DNA from: JACCXG01 sp963785755
Lineage (GTDB): Bacteria; Acidobacteriota; Vicinamibacteria; Vicinamibacterales; 2-12-FULL-66-21
Length of the DNA: 15,576 nucleotides
Direction of reading: 5' to 3'
Assembly (NCBI GenBank): GCA_963785755.1
Contig: CAWAXG010000029.1
Span: forward strand, 1 to 15,576
Part shown: positions 7,318-14,166 of the stretch, piece by piece
How the letters are laid out: each line of letters opens with the position of its first letter
Position numbering within the stretch: position 1 is the first letter of the stretch
Notes under the pieces: model-generated
Databases searched by the model: none
What the model saw: only the letters and a program-made list of their open reading frames with translations
What the model was told of the DNA's origin: nothing
Position numbers and translations under genes: made by a program

Positions 7318-9025
7318 AAAAGGCGAATGCCGACCGACAGCGTGTCCACTTGCCTGAACGCCGGAGACTGACGGCCTCTTTGGTACTTGAAGGTGATCGC
7401 GTGCTGCAGGCTGCCACGATCGAGCCGCAGCAGCGTGCCGGTATTCAGCTCGGTCCGCGCCTCCACATAGCCGCGGCCCCGGTCGTCGTCCGCATTCCAG
7501 ATGACGTGATAGTCGTGGGTGACGGCGAACGTCAACGTGCGCAACAGTTCCACCGCCGCTTCGAGCCGCCAGGGCGTGCGACTGATGGTGTCGCCGGAAT
7601 ACGGATTGACGTCGTTGCGGTCGCGGACAACGCCGCCGAAGTCGTGCGCGATTGACGGGCGCACGTAGTACGAGCTGACGCGCGGCTGCTTCCGGGTGAC
7701 CGCGCCTGCCGGCTGTTTCTCGAGCCAGCGGCCGAACGCCATCAGCCGTTGGTCACGCGTCTGCTCCCAGTTGAGAAACATGGGACGAAACTCGACGTGC
7801 CAGTAAGCGGTCTGCAGCTTGAAGTCGCGATCCGACTCGTAGTGAAAACCGTTGGTCAGGACGACCTGTTGCAGAAGCGGAGGACTCGATCGGCTGGCGC
7901 CGCCAGACGGGCGCAAGCCGACATCCCAGCCCCAGTCATGGTCCACGCCGAACAGGATTCTGTTCGGTACCCTGGACGCCGCGATCGGGCGCGTATCGAC
8001 ATCGGCGTCGAGCAGCGGCCGCAGCACCCACCACGACGACGACCCATCGCGCGAGCCGTCGACGTTCGACGATACGACGTCGAACGTTGGCTTCACATGC
8101 AGCGCGAAGACGCCGACATTCGATCGCTTGTCGGTCGAGACGTCGACCGTCGAAGTATACGTGGCTTCGAAGTAGAAGCTGCTGGCGGCGCGGTCGATCG
8201 TGGCGGAGGGAATTCGACGCTGGTCGAGCCGGTCAGCGCGGTCACGCCGGGAGGAAGCACGCCGGCCGGTATCGGGGTTCCCGCGACCGGCACTTCGACC
8301 TTCACGCCATATTTCTTGGGTCGACGCGGCATGGCAATCGTCGGCGTTATCTTGATGGACGTCGGATCGTCTGGTGGACTCAGCTCGACTTCCGCGGCGC
8401 CCAGCACCACCGGAAGTTCCGGGTCGTCCCTCGCAAACTCATATGTGATCTTGATGTTGCCTGGCGCCTGCGCCATGGCTCGCAACACCGCGGCGGGATT
8501 GCCGATGCGGACCGGCGCGATCACAATCTGCTTGCGATTCGCGAATTGAGTCTGATCGGCCGACACGCGCAGCCCCGGCGCACCGCCCACCGACGCTGAC
8601 AGCTCGAGGTCGCCGGGCGCGGACCCTACCAGCACGACATTCCTCAGCGTGACGCGATAAGTGCGCCTGCCGTTCGGAGGCACCGGCGGCACCGAACCGC
8701 CGCCGGCGATGAGGTCTACGGCTGTCCCAGCCCCGCCGGCCTGGTCCCGGCACGGCCCGACGTCAATTCCGAACAATCCTGCTCGCGTCGTCTCGCAGTG
8801 GAGCTGCACGATCCGAAGCTGGTCGTCGACGAAGTAAACGATCGTCGCCTGGGTATCGAGCGACTTCACGATCGCCGCGGTACTGATCTGGATGGACGAT
8901 CCAGTCACAATCGCCGACGGCTGCTGTGCCAATGCACGGGCGCCGGGGATCAGCAGCACCGCAGCGCTCGTCATCAGGACGTGCACGAATGAAACCGCAG
9001 GTGTGAGATGGGTGCGGGCGCGCAT
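7311..9025 (-). pseudogene. Putative outer-membrane beta-barrel protein with N-terminal beta domain, split by one frameshift
   Basis: Two minus-strand frames form one protein of about 570 residues. The first starts at ATG 9023-9025 with a signal peptide (VLMTSAAVLLIPGARALA, cleavage likely before QQ) and a beta-rich domain up to GSTSVEF. There one base is missing at about 8206-8210: the next frame gives SATIDRAASSFYFEATYTST and runs to 7311. The second half has alternating aromatic strands (FHYESDRDFKLQTAYWHVEF, LTFAVTHDYHVIW, QHAITFKYQRGRQS) and ends in DTLSVGIRLFR, a beta-barrel style terminus. The start lies only 6 nt after the stop of the basic protein upstream, so translation is probably coupled. 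No named family is recognised. In the unrepaired frame the first part ends at 8093 as a 310-residue secreted protein. Either a recent pseudogene or a sequence error. Confidence 0.7.
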
Positions 9026-9031
9026 GGTGTC

Positions 9032-9574
9032 TCATGCCAGGCCAAAGCAGGGGGTTTGCGGCTTCTGGCGTTCCCAGGCGAGCTGTTCCCACTGGTCCAC
9101 CGTCGTCGTGCCAGCCGCGAGAGCGCCAGGAGCCTCCATGATCGACTCGAACGGCTGGAACGGCTGCGCCGCATTCGTCGCCTGGAGCAGACGATTCTGC
9201 TGGCCCTGATTCCACGGCGTGTCCTTGGCGAGGCTCGCCAGGGTCATAGTCGGCGCAAGCGTGGCGACGTCTTCTCGCGACCATTCGGCCACAGCCTCGA
9301 AGATGCGGGTTCTGAACGTGCGGCGCCGCCACAGCGAACATTCATCGGGACCGCTGGGAGCCGTGAGGGCTTCACCGCGTTCGAACGCTCGCGCCGTCGC
9401 GGCAGGAGAGGGCCTGGGGGGTCTCGAGACGACGGTACGTGGCCTCGCTCTGCGGGTCTTGGTGGCGCTCTTCCGTTTGACCGCTCGTTTTCGTGCCGGG
9501 CTCTTCGGCGCCGCGCCTTTTCTCTTCGCTTTCGATTGTTTCCGCGCGGCCTTCTTCCTGCTTCGCTTCGCCAT
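9032..9574 (-). CDS. Histone-H1-like basic-tail protein of unknown function
   Basis: 180 residues from ATG 9572-9574, chosen because AGAGGAGG lies directly upstream on the minus strand (9579-9586 region), the best ribosome site in the window. Residues 1 to ~50 are almost only Lys, Arg, Ala, Ser and Pro (MAKRSRKKAARKQSKAKRKG, then SPARKRAVKRKSATKTRRAR), like the tails of bacterial histone-H1-like or AlgP-type DNA-binding proteins. The remainder (ECSLWRRRTFRTRIFEAVAE, TLASLAKDTPWNQGQQNRLL, ESIMEAPGALAAGTTTVDQW) is ordinary, soluble sequence that I cannot assign. It ends in QTPCFGLA, 6 nt before the beta-barrel gene. Binding to DNA, RNA or another polyanion through the tail is inference. Confidence 0.7.
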   Translation of the reverse strand: MAKRSRKKAARKQSKAKRKGAAPKSPARKRAVKRKSATKTRRARPRTVVSRPPRPSPAATARAFERGEALTAPSGPDECSLWRRRTFRTRIFEAVAEWSREDVATLAPTMTLASLAKDTPWNQGQQNRLLQATNAAQPFQPFESIMEAPGALAAGTTTVDQWEQLAWERQKPQTPCFGLA

Positions 9575-9673
9575 AGCTCCTCCTCTGCCGGCTTCCGTTA
9601 GCGCCTTCGCCGTCGACGTCAGCGCATCGATGCTATGGAGATACAGCACCGTGCGCTTCTGGAAGTGCGGAGT

Positions 9674-9931
9674 TCAGTGGCGGCGTCGTCTCCCACTGAC
9701 GACCAACGCGTCCTTCTGCGCGCGAGTAAGTTGCTTCACTACGTACTCGCGTGCCAGCGCCTTCCCCACCGACCGGAACGCTTCCTGATACACCAGCCGC
9801 ACCGGACGCCGGCCCGCGGTGTACTTCGCACCACGGCCGCTGTTGTGCGCCCGTTCGCGCGCGCGCGGGTCTCGCGCATAGCCGGTGTACAGGGTGCCGT
9901 CCGCGCAACGGACGATGTAGACGAAATGCAC
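9674..9931 (-). CDS. GIY-YIG nuclease-family protein (UPF0213/YhbQ-like)
   Basis: 85 residues, a single GIY-YIG domain of normal length for the small UPF0213-type members. The paired motifs are FVYIV (residues 3-7) and LYTGYARD (14-21), with the conserved Arg in ARERAHNSGRGAKYTAGRRP and the Glu/strand region VRLVYQEAF. The C-terminus is a basic helix (REYVVKQLTRAQKDALV). The family is proposed to nick structured DNA; specific action here is unknown. The start is GTG (9929-9931); TACAAT is 6 nt before it and no Shine-Dalgarno exists, so a leaderless message is likely. It is divergent from the SnoaL-like gene and 99 nt upstream of the basic protein gene on the same strand. Confidence 0.92.
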   Translation of the reverse strand: MHFVYIVRCADGTLYTGYARDPRARERAHNSGRGAKYTAGRRPVRLVYQEAFRSVGKALAREYVVKQLTRAQKDALVVSGRRRRH

Positions 9932-9937
9932 GCGCCG

Positions 9938-9943
9938 ATTGTA
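9938..9943 (-). promoter_or_regulatory. -10 box TACAAT for the GIY-YIG gene
   Basis: Minus strand gcccgcTACAATcggcgc then GTG. Six bases separate box and start codon, which puts the expected transcription start on the start codon itself. Confidence 0.5.
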
Positions 9944-9996
9944 GCGGGCTCGGCTCTAACCCTGAAATCCGCGAAGCGTGCTACTGAATCCAGTGC

Positions 9997-10002
9997 TACC
10001 AT
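9997..10002 (+). promoter_or_regulatory. -10 box TACCAT for the SnoaL-like gene
   Basis: gtgcTACCATcgcggca then ATG at 10010. The box-to-start distance is 7 nt, so again a leaderless transcript is suggested. No clear -35 is present; 53 nt separate this box from the opposite-facing TACAAT. Confidence 0.4.
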
Positions 10003-10009
10003 CGCGGCA

Positions 10010-10408
10010 ATGTCGAGTGATGCGAGCGCCGCCGTTCGCGCGGCGACTGCCCGGATCAACGCCGCGTGGCGGGAGCGTCGCTATGACGACCTCCGCCAGA
10101 TGTTCGCAGAGGACATGGTGTTCACGCTGCCTGGGTTCAGCGGCCTCCTCCAAGGACGCGAAGCGATCGTCGCGAGTTACCGCGAGTTCATCGAACGGGT
10201 TACGCTGACTTCCTATCGCGAAGAGCAGCTCGTCGTACACGTGTGGGGCGACACGGCGGTCGCAAGCTACCGCTGGGATATGGCCTGGTTAGCCGGCGGT
10301 GTCCCAAACCACGAGACCGGCCAGGATGTGTTCGCGTTCCGGCACCACCCGAACGGGGCCTGGCTTGCGATCTGGAGAACGATGACGTTCGATCAGAAGA
10401 ATCCGTAG
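10010..10408 (+). CDS. SnoaL/NTF2-like fold protein (DUF4440-type)
   Basis: 132 residues, the normal size for this fold. The N-terminal helix ARINAAWRERRYDDLRQMFA is followed by EDMVFTLPGFSGLLQGREAI and VASYREFIERVTLTSYREEQ, then strands LVVHVWGDTAVASYRWDMAW, GQDVFAFRHHPNGAWLAIWR and a final TMTFDQKN. The arrangement (helix, buried acidic/aromatic pocket, GRE-AI, long beta sheet with W at the end) is that of NTF2-like proteins, which include small hydrolases, isomerases and pure binding proteins; no catalytic set can be pinned down. The ATG at 10010 is chosen from the TACCAT box 7 nt upstream and because residues further upstream are the antisense of the GIY-YIG gene. It converges on the beta-lactamase-like gene with 123 nt between. 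Confidence 0.88.
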   Translation: MSSDASAAVRAATARINAAWRERRYDDLRQMFAEDMVFTLPGFSGLLQGREAIVASYREFIERVTLTSYREEQLVVHVWGDTAVASYRWDMAWLAGGVPNHETGQDVFAFRHHPNGAWLAIWRTMTFDQKNP

Positions 10409-10531
10409 CCGTGGCTGGGTTGTCGGTAACGACTAAACGCCGATCTGTCGATCCATCCCGATGCACGAAATCCCTCGGCAGATGGCGACTTGCCGGAGCT
10501 CGCTCGCGAGTATACGGAGTCAACCGGACTG

Positions 10532-11728
10532 TTACCGGACGAATGCCTCCGCGACTTGCAGCGCAAAGGGGTCCACGGCCATGGCATGGGAGACGTTGGT
10601 CGTGGCCGCAATCACCAGACTGCGATCCGGAAACAACGAGAGCGAGACGGTGCCGCCGGTAGGAGTGGCTCGATGACGCAGCAGCCGCACCGGCGCGCCG
10701 GCAAGCTGGATGGTGTCGACCTTCCAGCCCAGCGCAAATCCGGTGGAGGCGCCGGACTCGAGCTGGAGTGGCGTCTGGAACAGCCTGATGGTTTCAGCCG
10801 TCAAGAGTCCGGGCTTCAGCATCGCTGACCCGAGACGCACCAGATCCGACGGCGTGGAGAGAAACGCGCCCGCGCCCGCAAAACACGAGTAGTCCGCCCC
10901 GGGCCCGGTCTGCAGGCCCAGGCTGGAGCGCATGGCCGTCCGCGGAAAGTAGAACGAGACGGTGTCCGCGTCGTCATCCGCCCCCTCGAGCGCGGTGCGA
11001 TCCATGCCGAGCGGCTTGAAGACCTCGCGGCTCATGAACGTGGGAAAACGCTCCCCCGACGCGTCCTCGACCACCGCGCTGAGGAGGACCCAGCCGTAGG
11101 TGGAAAACTGGTACTTCGTACCCGGCTCGAACGAGAGCGGTTCGCCGGCGAACGCCTTCAAGGCCTCGTCCAGACTCGTGCAGTGGCCGTAGGCCAGGTT
11201 GTCGTTGCTGTCACCGCGGATGCGGTGAACTCCCGCGACATCGCCCAGCAACTGGCGCGTGGTGATCGTCCAGGGCTTCTGCGGATACGAGGGAACGTAG
11301 GTCTGGACCGGGGCATCCAGGTCGATGCGCCCGCGGTCGTGAAGCAGGGCCACGGCCGCAGCCGTCAGCGTTTTCGAGACGCTGCCGGTACGAAACCGCG
11401 TGCGCGGCGTCACCGGCGCGCGGCGCTCGACGTTGGCGAAGCCGAAGCCCTCGGCCCACACGATCTCGCCGTCAATGGCGACGGCAACCGAGAGGCCCGG
11501 CAGATTCTCCTGCACGAGCAGCGCACGCGCGAGGCTTCTCGCCTTCTCGACGGCGCCCGAATATCGCTCGGCGGGCGCAGCAGCCACCGTCGACGGCACC
11601 GCCGCCGGATCGGTGTGTACGGGGTTGATGGTGAGGAAGAAGTAGGCCGCCCCTCCACCGACGATCACGATTACGGCGAAGACGAGCGCGACCGCCACTC
11701 CGACCTGCCAGCGATTATTGCGACTCAA
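10532..11728 (-). CDS. Membrane-anchored serine beta-lactamase-family hydrolase (LACTB/class C-like)
   Basis: 398 residues. Residues ~8-34 (VGVAVALVFAVIVIVGGGAA) form an uncleaved N-terminal anchor. The catalytic SxxK is Ser116-Val-Ser-Lys119 in FRTGSVSKTLTAAAVALLHD. The second motif region is FEPGTKYQFSTYGWVLLSAV, where the usual Tyr of Y-S-T/N is Phe208. The third motif region is RHRATPTGGTVSLSLFPDRS, where H-x-G appears as H-R-A. Members hydrolyse amide or ester bonds or are peptidases (LACTB); beta-lactam resistance cannot be assumed. TTG (11726-11728) is chosen: a TAGTAT box is 7 nt before it, and residues before it are Cys/Arg-rich and not anchor-like. If a longer start were used, up to 25 residues would be added. 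Stop TAA at 10532-10534. It probably stands alone. Confidence 0.88.
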   Translation of the reverse strand: MSRNNRWQVGVAVALVFAVIVIVGGGAAYFFLTINPVHTDPAAVPSTVAAAPAERYSGAVEKARSLARALLVQENLPGLSVAVAIDGEIVWAEGFGFANVERRAPVTPRTRFRTGSVSKTLTAAAVALLHDRGRIDLDAPVQTYVPSYPQKPWTITTRQLLGDVAGVHRIRGDSNDNLAYGHCTSLDEALKAFAGEPLSFEPGTKYQFSTYGWVLLSAVVEDASGERFPTFMSREVFKPLGMDRTALEGADDDADTVSFYFPRTAMRSSLGLQTGPGADYSCFAGAGAFLSTPSDLVRLGSAMLKPGLLTAETIRLFQTPLQLESGASTGFALGWKVDTIQLAGAPVRLLRHRATPTGGTVSLSLFPDRSLVIAATTNVSHAMAVDPFALQVAEAFVR

Positions 11729-11735
11729 TCCGACA

Positions 11736-11741
11736 ATACTA
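11736..11741 (-). promoter_or_regulatory. -10-like box TAGTAT for the beta-lactamase-like gene
   Basis: Minus strand TAGTAT, 7 nt (tgtcgga), then TTG. The local AT-richness (11715-11760) is the highest around this gene. This fits the box-then-start pattern of three other genes in the window, but the start codon itself is inferred. Confidence 0.35.
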
Positions 11742-11774
11742 AAGTACTTTGCAAAAGAAAGCCAGCTTCGAGCA

Positions 11775-11920
11775 CTACCTTGCCGTCGAAGACAACAGCA
11801 CACCGCGGATCGCCGAGACCACGAGCGAAGGCTGATCGCGCTGGATCACGTGGCCGCTCCCGTCTGAGAGCGTAACGGCGGAATCGCGTCCCGGAGGCGC
11901 GAGCAGCTTCAGCGCTTCAA
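11775..11920 (-). pseudogene. C-terminal relic of an alpha/beta-hydrolase
   Basis: In a minus-strand frame that stops at 11775-11777: EALKLLAPPGRD, LSDGSGHVIQRDQPSLVVSA, IRGVLLSST. The GHVIQRDQP..VVxAIR pattern is the catalytic-His end of an alpha/beta-hydrolase fold enzyme. Everything before (nucleophile, acid, cap) is absent. The upstream edge coincides with the last codons of the FkbM gene, whose stop codon at 11917 lies inside the relic, so a deletion appears to have joined the two. About 45 residues remain. Confidence 0.65.
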
Positions 11921-12883
11921 CGGGGCTCGTAGCCGTCCAGATGGAGGCGCTTGCCCAGCTTGTCCCGCTGCACACAGAAGTCGACCTCGATGAACCTCGG
12001 AAGGAGGCTCTCCTGGCTGCTGTGCACGTAATAGCGATTCAAGCCGTCGTCCATGGCGAAGATATAGCCGTTGTCGATCAGAATCGACTCCCACAGCTGG
12101 TGCGTGGCCACTTCGGTCAGCGGGGCCGTGGATTCAGCCATGATGACGTGCGGGTGATATCGCTTGAAGTCGATGCCTGAGAACACCTGCTTCTCGAAGC
12201 CTTCGACATCGACGTTCATGAACGTGATTTCCGGCTTGTCCTTCGCGTGCTCGTCGAGCACCGCGTTCAACGTGGTCACGGTGATCTTGATCTTCGTAAA
12301 CTCGAACCCCTTGGCCCGGTGTGACGCCGCGATCTTCGGACTCAGCGTCGAGAGCCCGGAAGCCTTGACGCCCTTGTAGAATGTCAGCTCGCCTCGCCTG
12401 TCCGAGACGGCCACGCCTTTGTTCGTGTCCTCGGGCCTTGACTCGTTCAGCTTCTCGACCAGGTCCGGAATCGGCTCGATGTTGATACCGCGCCAGCCGG
12501 CCAGGTAGAAGTACTTGGTGACGCTGCTCTTCGGGATCGTTGGCGCCGACATCCACGTAGAAGCCCCTTTCTCGATCCTTTAAGACGTACCCGAGGATGT
12601 AGTCCTCGTAGAACTGCGAGTAGTAAGTGGGCCCGTTGCTGAAGGCGCCGCGTGTCGGGCACTGAATCGTGGCCGTGGATTTGTCGGCGGTCGCGGGCAC
12701 AGCGGTCTGGGCGGCTGGTGGCGGCTGGGCGGGAGGCCTGGCCGGTTCACCGCATCCCGCCAGGAACGCGATCGTCACCATGGCGAAGATCGCGGCAGAA
12801 GCGCTTGGTCGACCGATGCGGAACGGGTCGATGCGATCGCGATTCGTGTCAGTGGGCGGGGCGGTCAGGGACGTGATGGGCAT
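11917..12883 (-). pseudogene. FkbM-family methyltransferase with lipoprotein-type N-terminus, one frameshift
   Basis: The first frame (from ATG 12881-12883) begins with a lipoprotein signal, AIFAMVTIAFLAGCGEP (lipobox LAGC), a Pro/Ala linker, then GPTYYSQFYEDYILGYVLKD and GFYVDVGANDPE, the FkbM SAM-binding start. The second frame (open from 12552, ending 11917) resumes with SVTKYFYLAGWRGINIEPIP, then DTNKGVAVSDRRGELTFYKG, ITFMNVDVEGFEKQVFSGID and HPHVIMAEST. These blocks are adjacent in intact FkbM proteins, so one base was gained or lost at 12523-12530. Restored length is about 320 residues. FkbM enzymes O-methylate sugars and polyketides; a lipid-anchored form is unusual. The final residues LHLDGYEPR run into the hydrolase relic, so the native end may be lost. 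The 12883 start gives a long n-region; a later start is possible. Confidence 0.8.
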
Positions 12884-12984
12884 GCGTGGACCCCAGTGAC
12901 CCTGCCCGGCACATCTCGCCTACCCACAGGTGACGAAGTCGATCGCTGTGCCCCAATCCCGAGAACCTCCAGCCCCGAAAAGAG

Positions 12985-13012
12985 CCCGAGTCCCGAGTCC
13001 CGAGTCCCGAGT
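12985..13012. repeat. 7-bp tandem repeat, 4 perfect units
   Basis: Four exact units of cccgagt, directly at the stop codon (13012-13014) of the TolB relic; the last base of the array is part of that stop. Short heptanucleotide arrays like this are common intergenic slippage repeats. Confidence 0.8.
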
Positions 13013-13690
13013 CACTTGGCCCAACCCATGCGGACGTGGATCACGTCAGACTCCGGCTGCTCCACCGCTTGCGGGATATAGAAGCGTGACCCGTCACGCG
13101 ACACTGCGAGGAAATTCAGATCTCCGTATGTGGTCGCTGGAAGACGGGCCGGGAATAGCGGCGTCGGGATACCCGCCCGGAACTCCGGTCCCTAACCAGT
13201 GACAGGGGTGAACCAGATGTAGTTCCGGCCCTGGTATTCGTCGAGTACACGATTTCCCGCCCGTCCTTCCGCCACACCGGATAATTGCCGCGGCTGGTCA
13301 CCTGCCTCAGAAGTCGGGTCCCGGGTACGGCTGCACGTAGGTTCCTCCGCCGCTATAGACGCCTCCGGCGCCACTCCCAGAGGACGAGGCCGTGTACACG
13401 ATCGACCGGCCGTCTGGCGAGAAGCGGGCGTGGGCGATCGTCTCCCCGGTCTGGATCAGGGATTTTGGTTCGTTCTGCTCGTCGTCCATGCGAAACGAGA
13501 ACACCGTCGTATCCAAAGGTCTCTCGGCTGGCGAGCAGCGTCTTGCCGTCTGGAGAAATGTCGTCCACACGAGCCATGCCGGTAGTTTCTTCAACTCGCG
13601 AACCGACCCTTCCCGGTCGCAGGACGTTCGACAACAGTGAGGTCCTGTTGCCTGCCGAATTTCACGCCGAAGAATTTCGATCTCGTCCCG
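13012..13690 (-). pseudogene. Decayed TolB/PD40-like propeller, C-terminal part (former kinase or peptidase sensor)
   Basis: Following the minus strand through frame changes gives a continuous propeller: SKFFGVKFGRQQDLTVVERP, ARVDDISPDGKTLLASRETF, VFSFRMDDEQNEPKSLIQTG, IAHARFSPDGRSIVYTASSS, TYVQPYPGP, TSRGNYPVWRKDGREIVY, DEYQGRNYIWFTPVTG, then an in-frame TAG (13192-13194), then EFRAGIPTPLFPARLP and NFLAVSRDGSRFYIPQAVEQ up to VIHVRMGWAK and stop. The blocks are spread over at least four frame changes plus that nonsense codon. The SPDG units and the ending PQAVEQPESDVIHVRMGWA are those of the propeller of receptor kinases like the one at 2022-4721. The kinase or N-terminal part is missing; the relic ends abruptly at about 13690 where a CHRD relic begins on the other strand. 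Clearly non-functional. Confidence 0.85.
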
Positions 13691-13700
13691 CGACCAAAGG

Positions 13701-13892
13701 AAATTTGTGGAAGGCACGATCCACCGGGCTGATATCACCGGGCCGGCCGGCCAGGGAGTTTCCGCGGGTGCGTTCGAGGAATTCGTTCGGCTGATTCGGC
13801 TTGGCACGTACGTGAACGTTCACACGCCGACCTGGTCGGGAGGAGAGATCCGAGGGCAGATTCAGGACCTCAATCGGCGTATCCCGGAGTAG
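13701..13892 (+). pseudogene. C-terminal relic of a CHRD-domain protein
   Basis: In one open frame: KFVEGTIHRADITGPAGQGV, SAGAFEEFVRLIRLG, TYVNVHTPTWSGGEIRGQIQ, DLNRRIPE and stop at 13890-13892. YVNVHT..xGGEIRGQI is the signature end of the CHRD (chordin) domain, an extracellular fold of ~120 residues. Here only ~60 remain, there is no signal peptide, and the segment starts where the oppositely oriented TolB relic ends. A GTG at 13707 could start a 61-residue peptide, but there is no ribosome site and half the fold is absent. Confidence 0.8.
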
Positions 13893-14040
13893 CCGGAGAT
13901 TATCGGGCATGGTCGGGGACTTTCCATGGCCCCCAACCTCCCCACTTTTGCGGTGGCTACCGCCAATCGCCCACTGCGCACGTTCGCGCGCTCGTGCCAT
14001 GCGCGCTTCGGCGGGCAAGCCGAGGGGTGATGAATGTAGC

Positions 14041-14166
14041 GCGCGCACCGCCATAGACCAGACCGATTTTGCAGTCGGCTAGTGCCTGGCCAATGGCATG
14101 CGCGGCGTGCTTGTACTCGGGCCGTGTTCCCAGATTCGATCCGGCAAACACACAGATGCGCCTCAG
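14041..14166 (-). pseudogene. N-terminal relic of a LOG-family (TIGR00730) protein
   Basis: LRRICVFAGSNLGTRPEYKH, AAHAIGQALADCKIGLVYGG, ARA. This is the first strand-helix-strand of a LOG/lysine-decarboxylase-like Rossmann protein (usual form MRRICVFCGSxxG..., ending LVYGGGRVGLMG). Resemblance stops after GGARA; the PGGxGTxxE active-site motif is absent. The expected start codon is CTG (14164-14166), overlapping the NmrA stop TGA (14163-14165) as cTGA. Normal genes are ~190 residues. LOG enzymes release cytokinin-type bases or hydrolyse nucleotide monophosphates. Confidence 0.75.

Noticed and set aside
11183..11875. 230-residue plus-strand open frame
   Set aside because: Antisense to the beta-lactamase-like gene, which has clear motifs; this frame has none.
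12985..13012. Possible CRISPR or iteron array
   Set aside because: Units are 7 bp with no spacers and only four copies; a slippage-type tandem repeat explains it.
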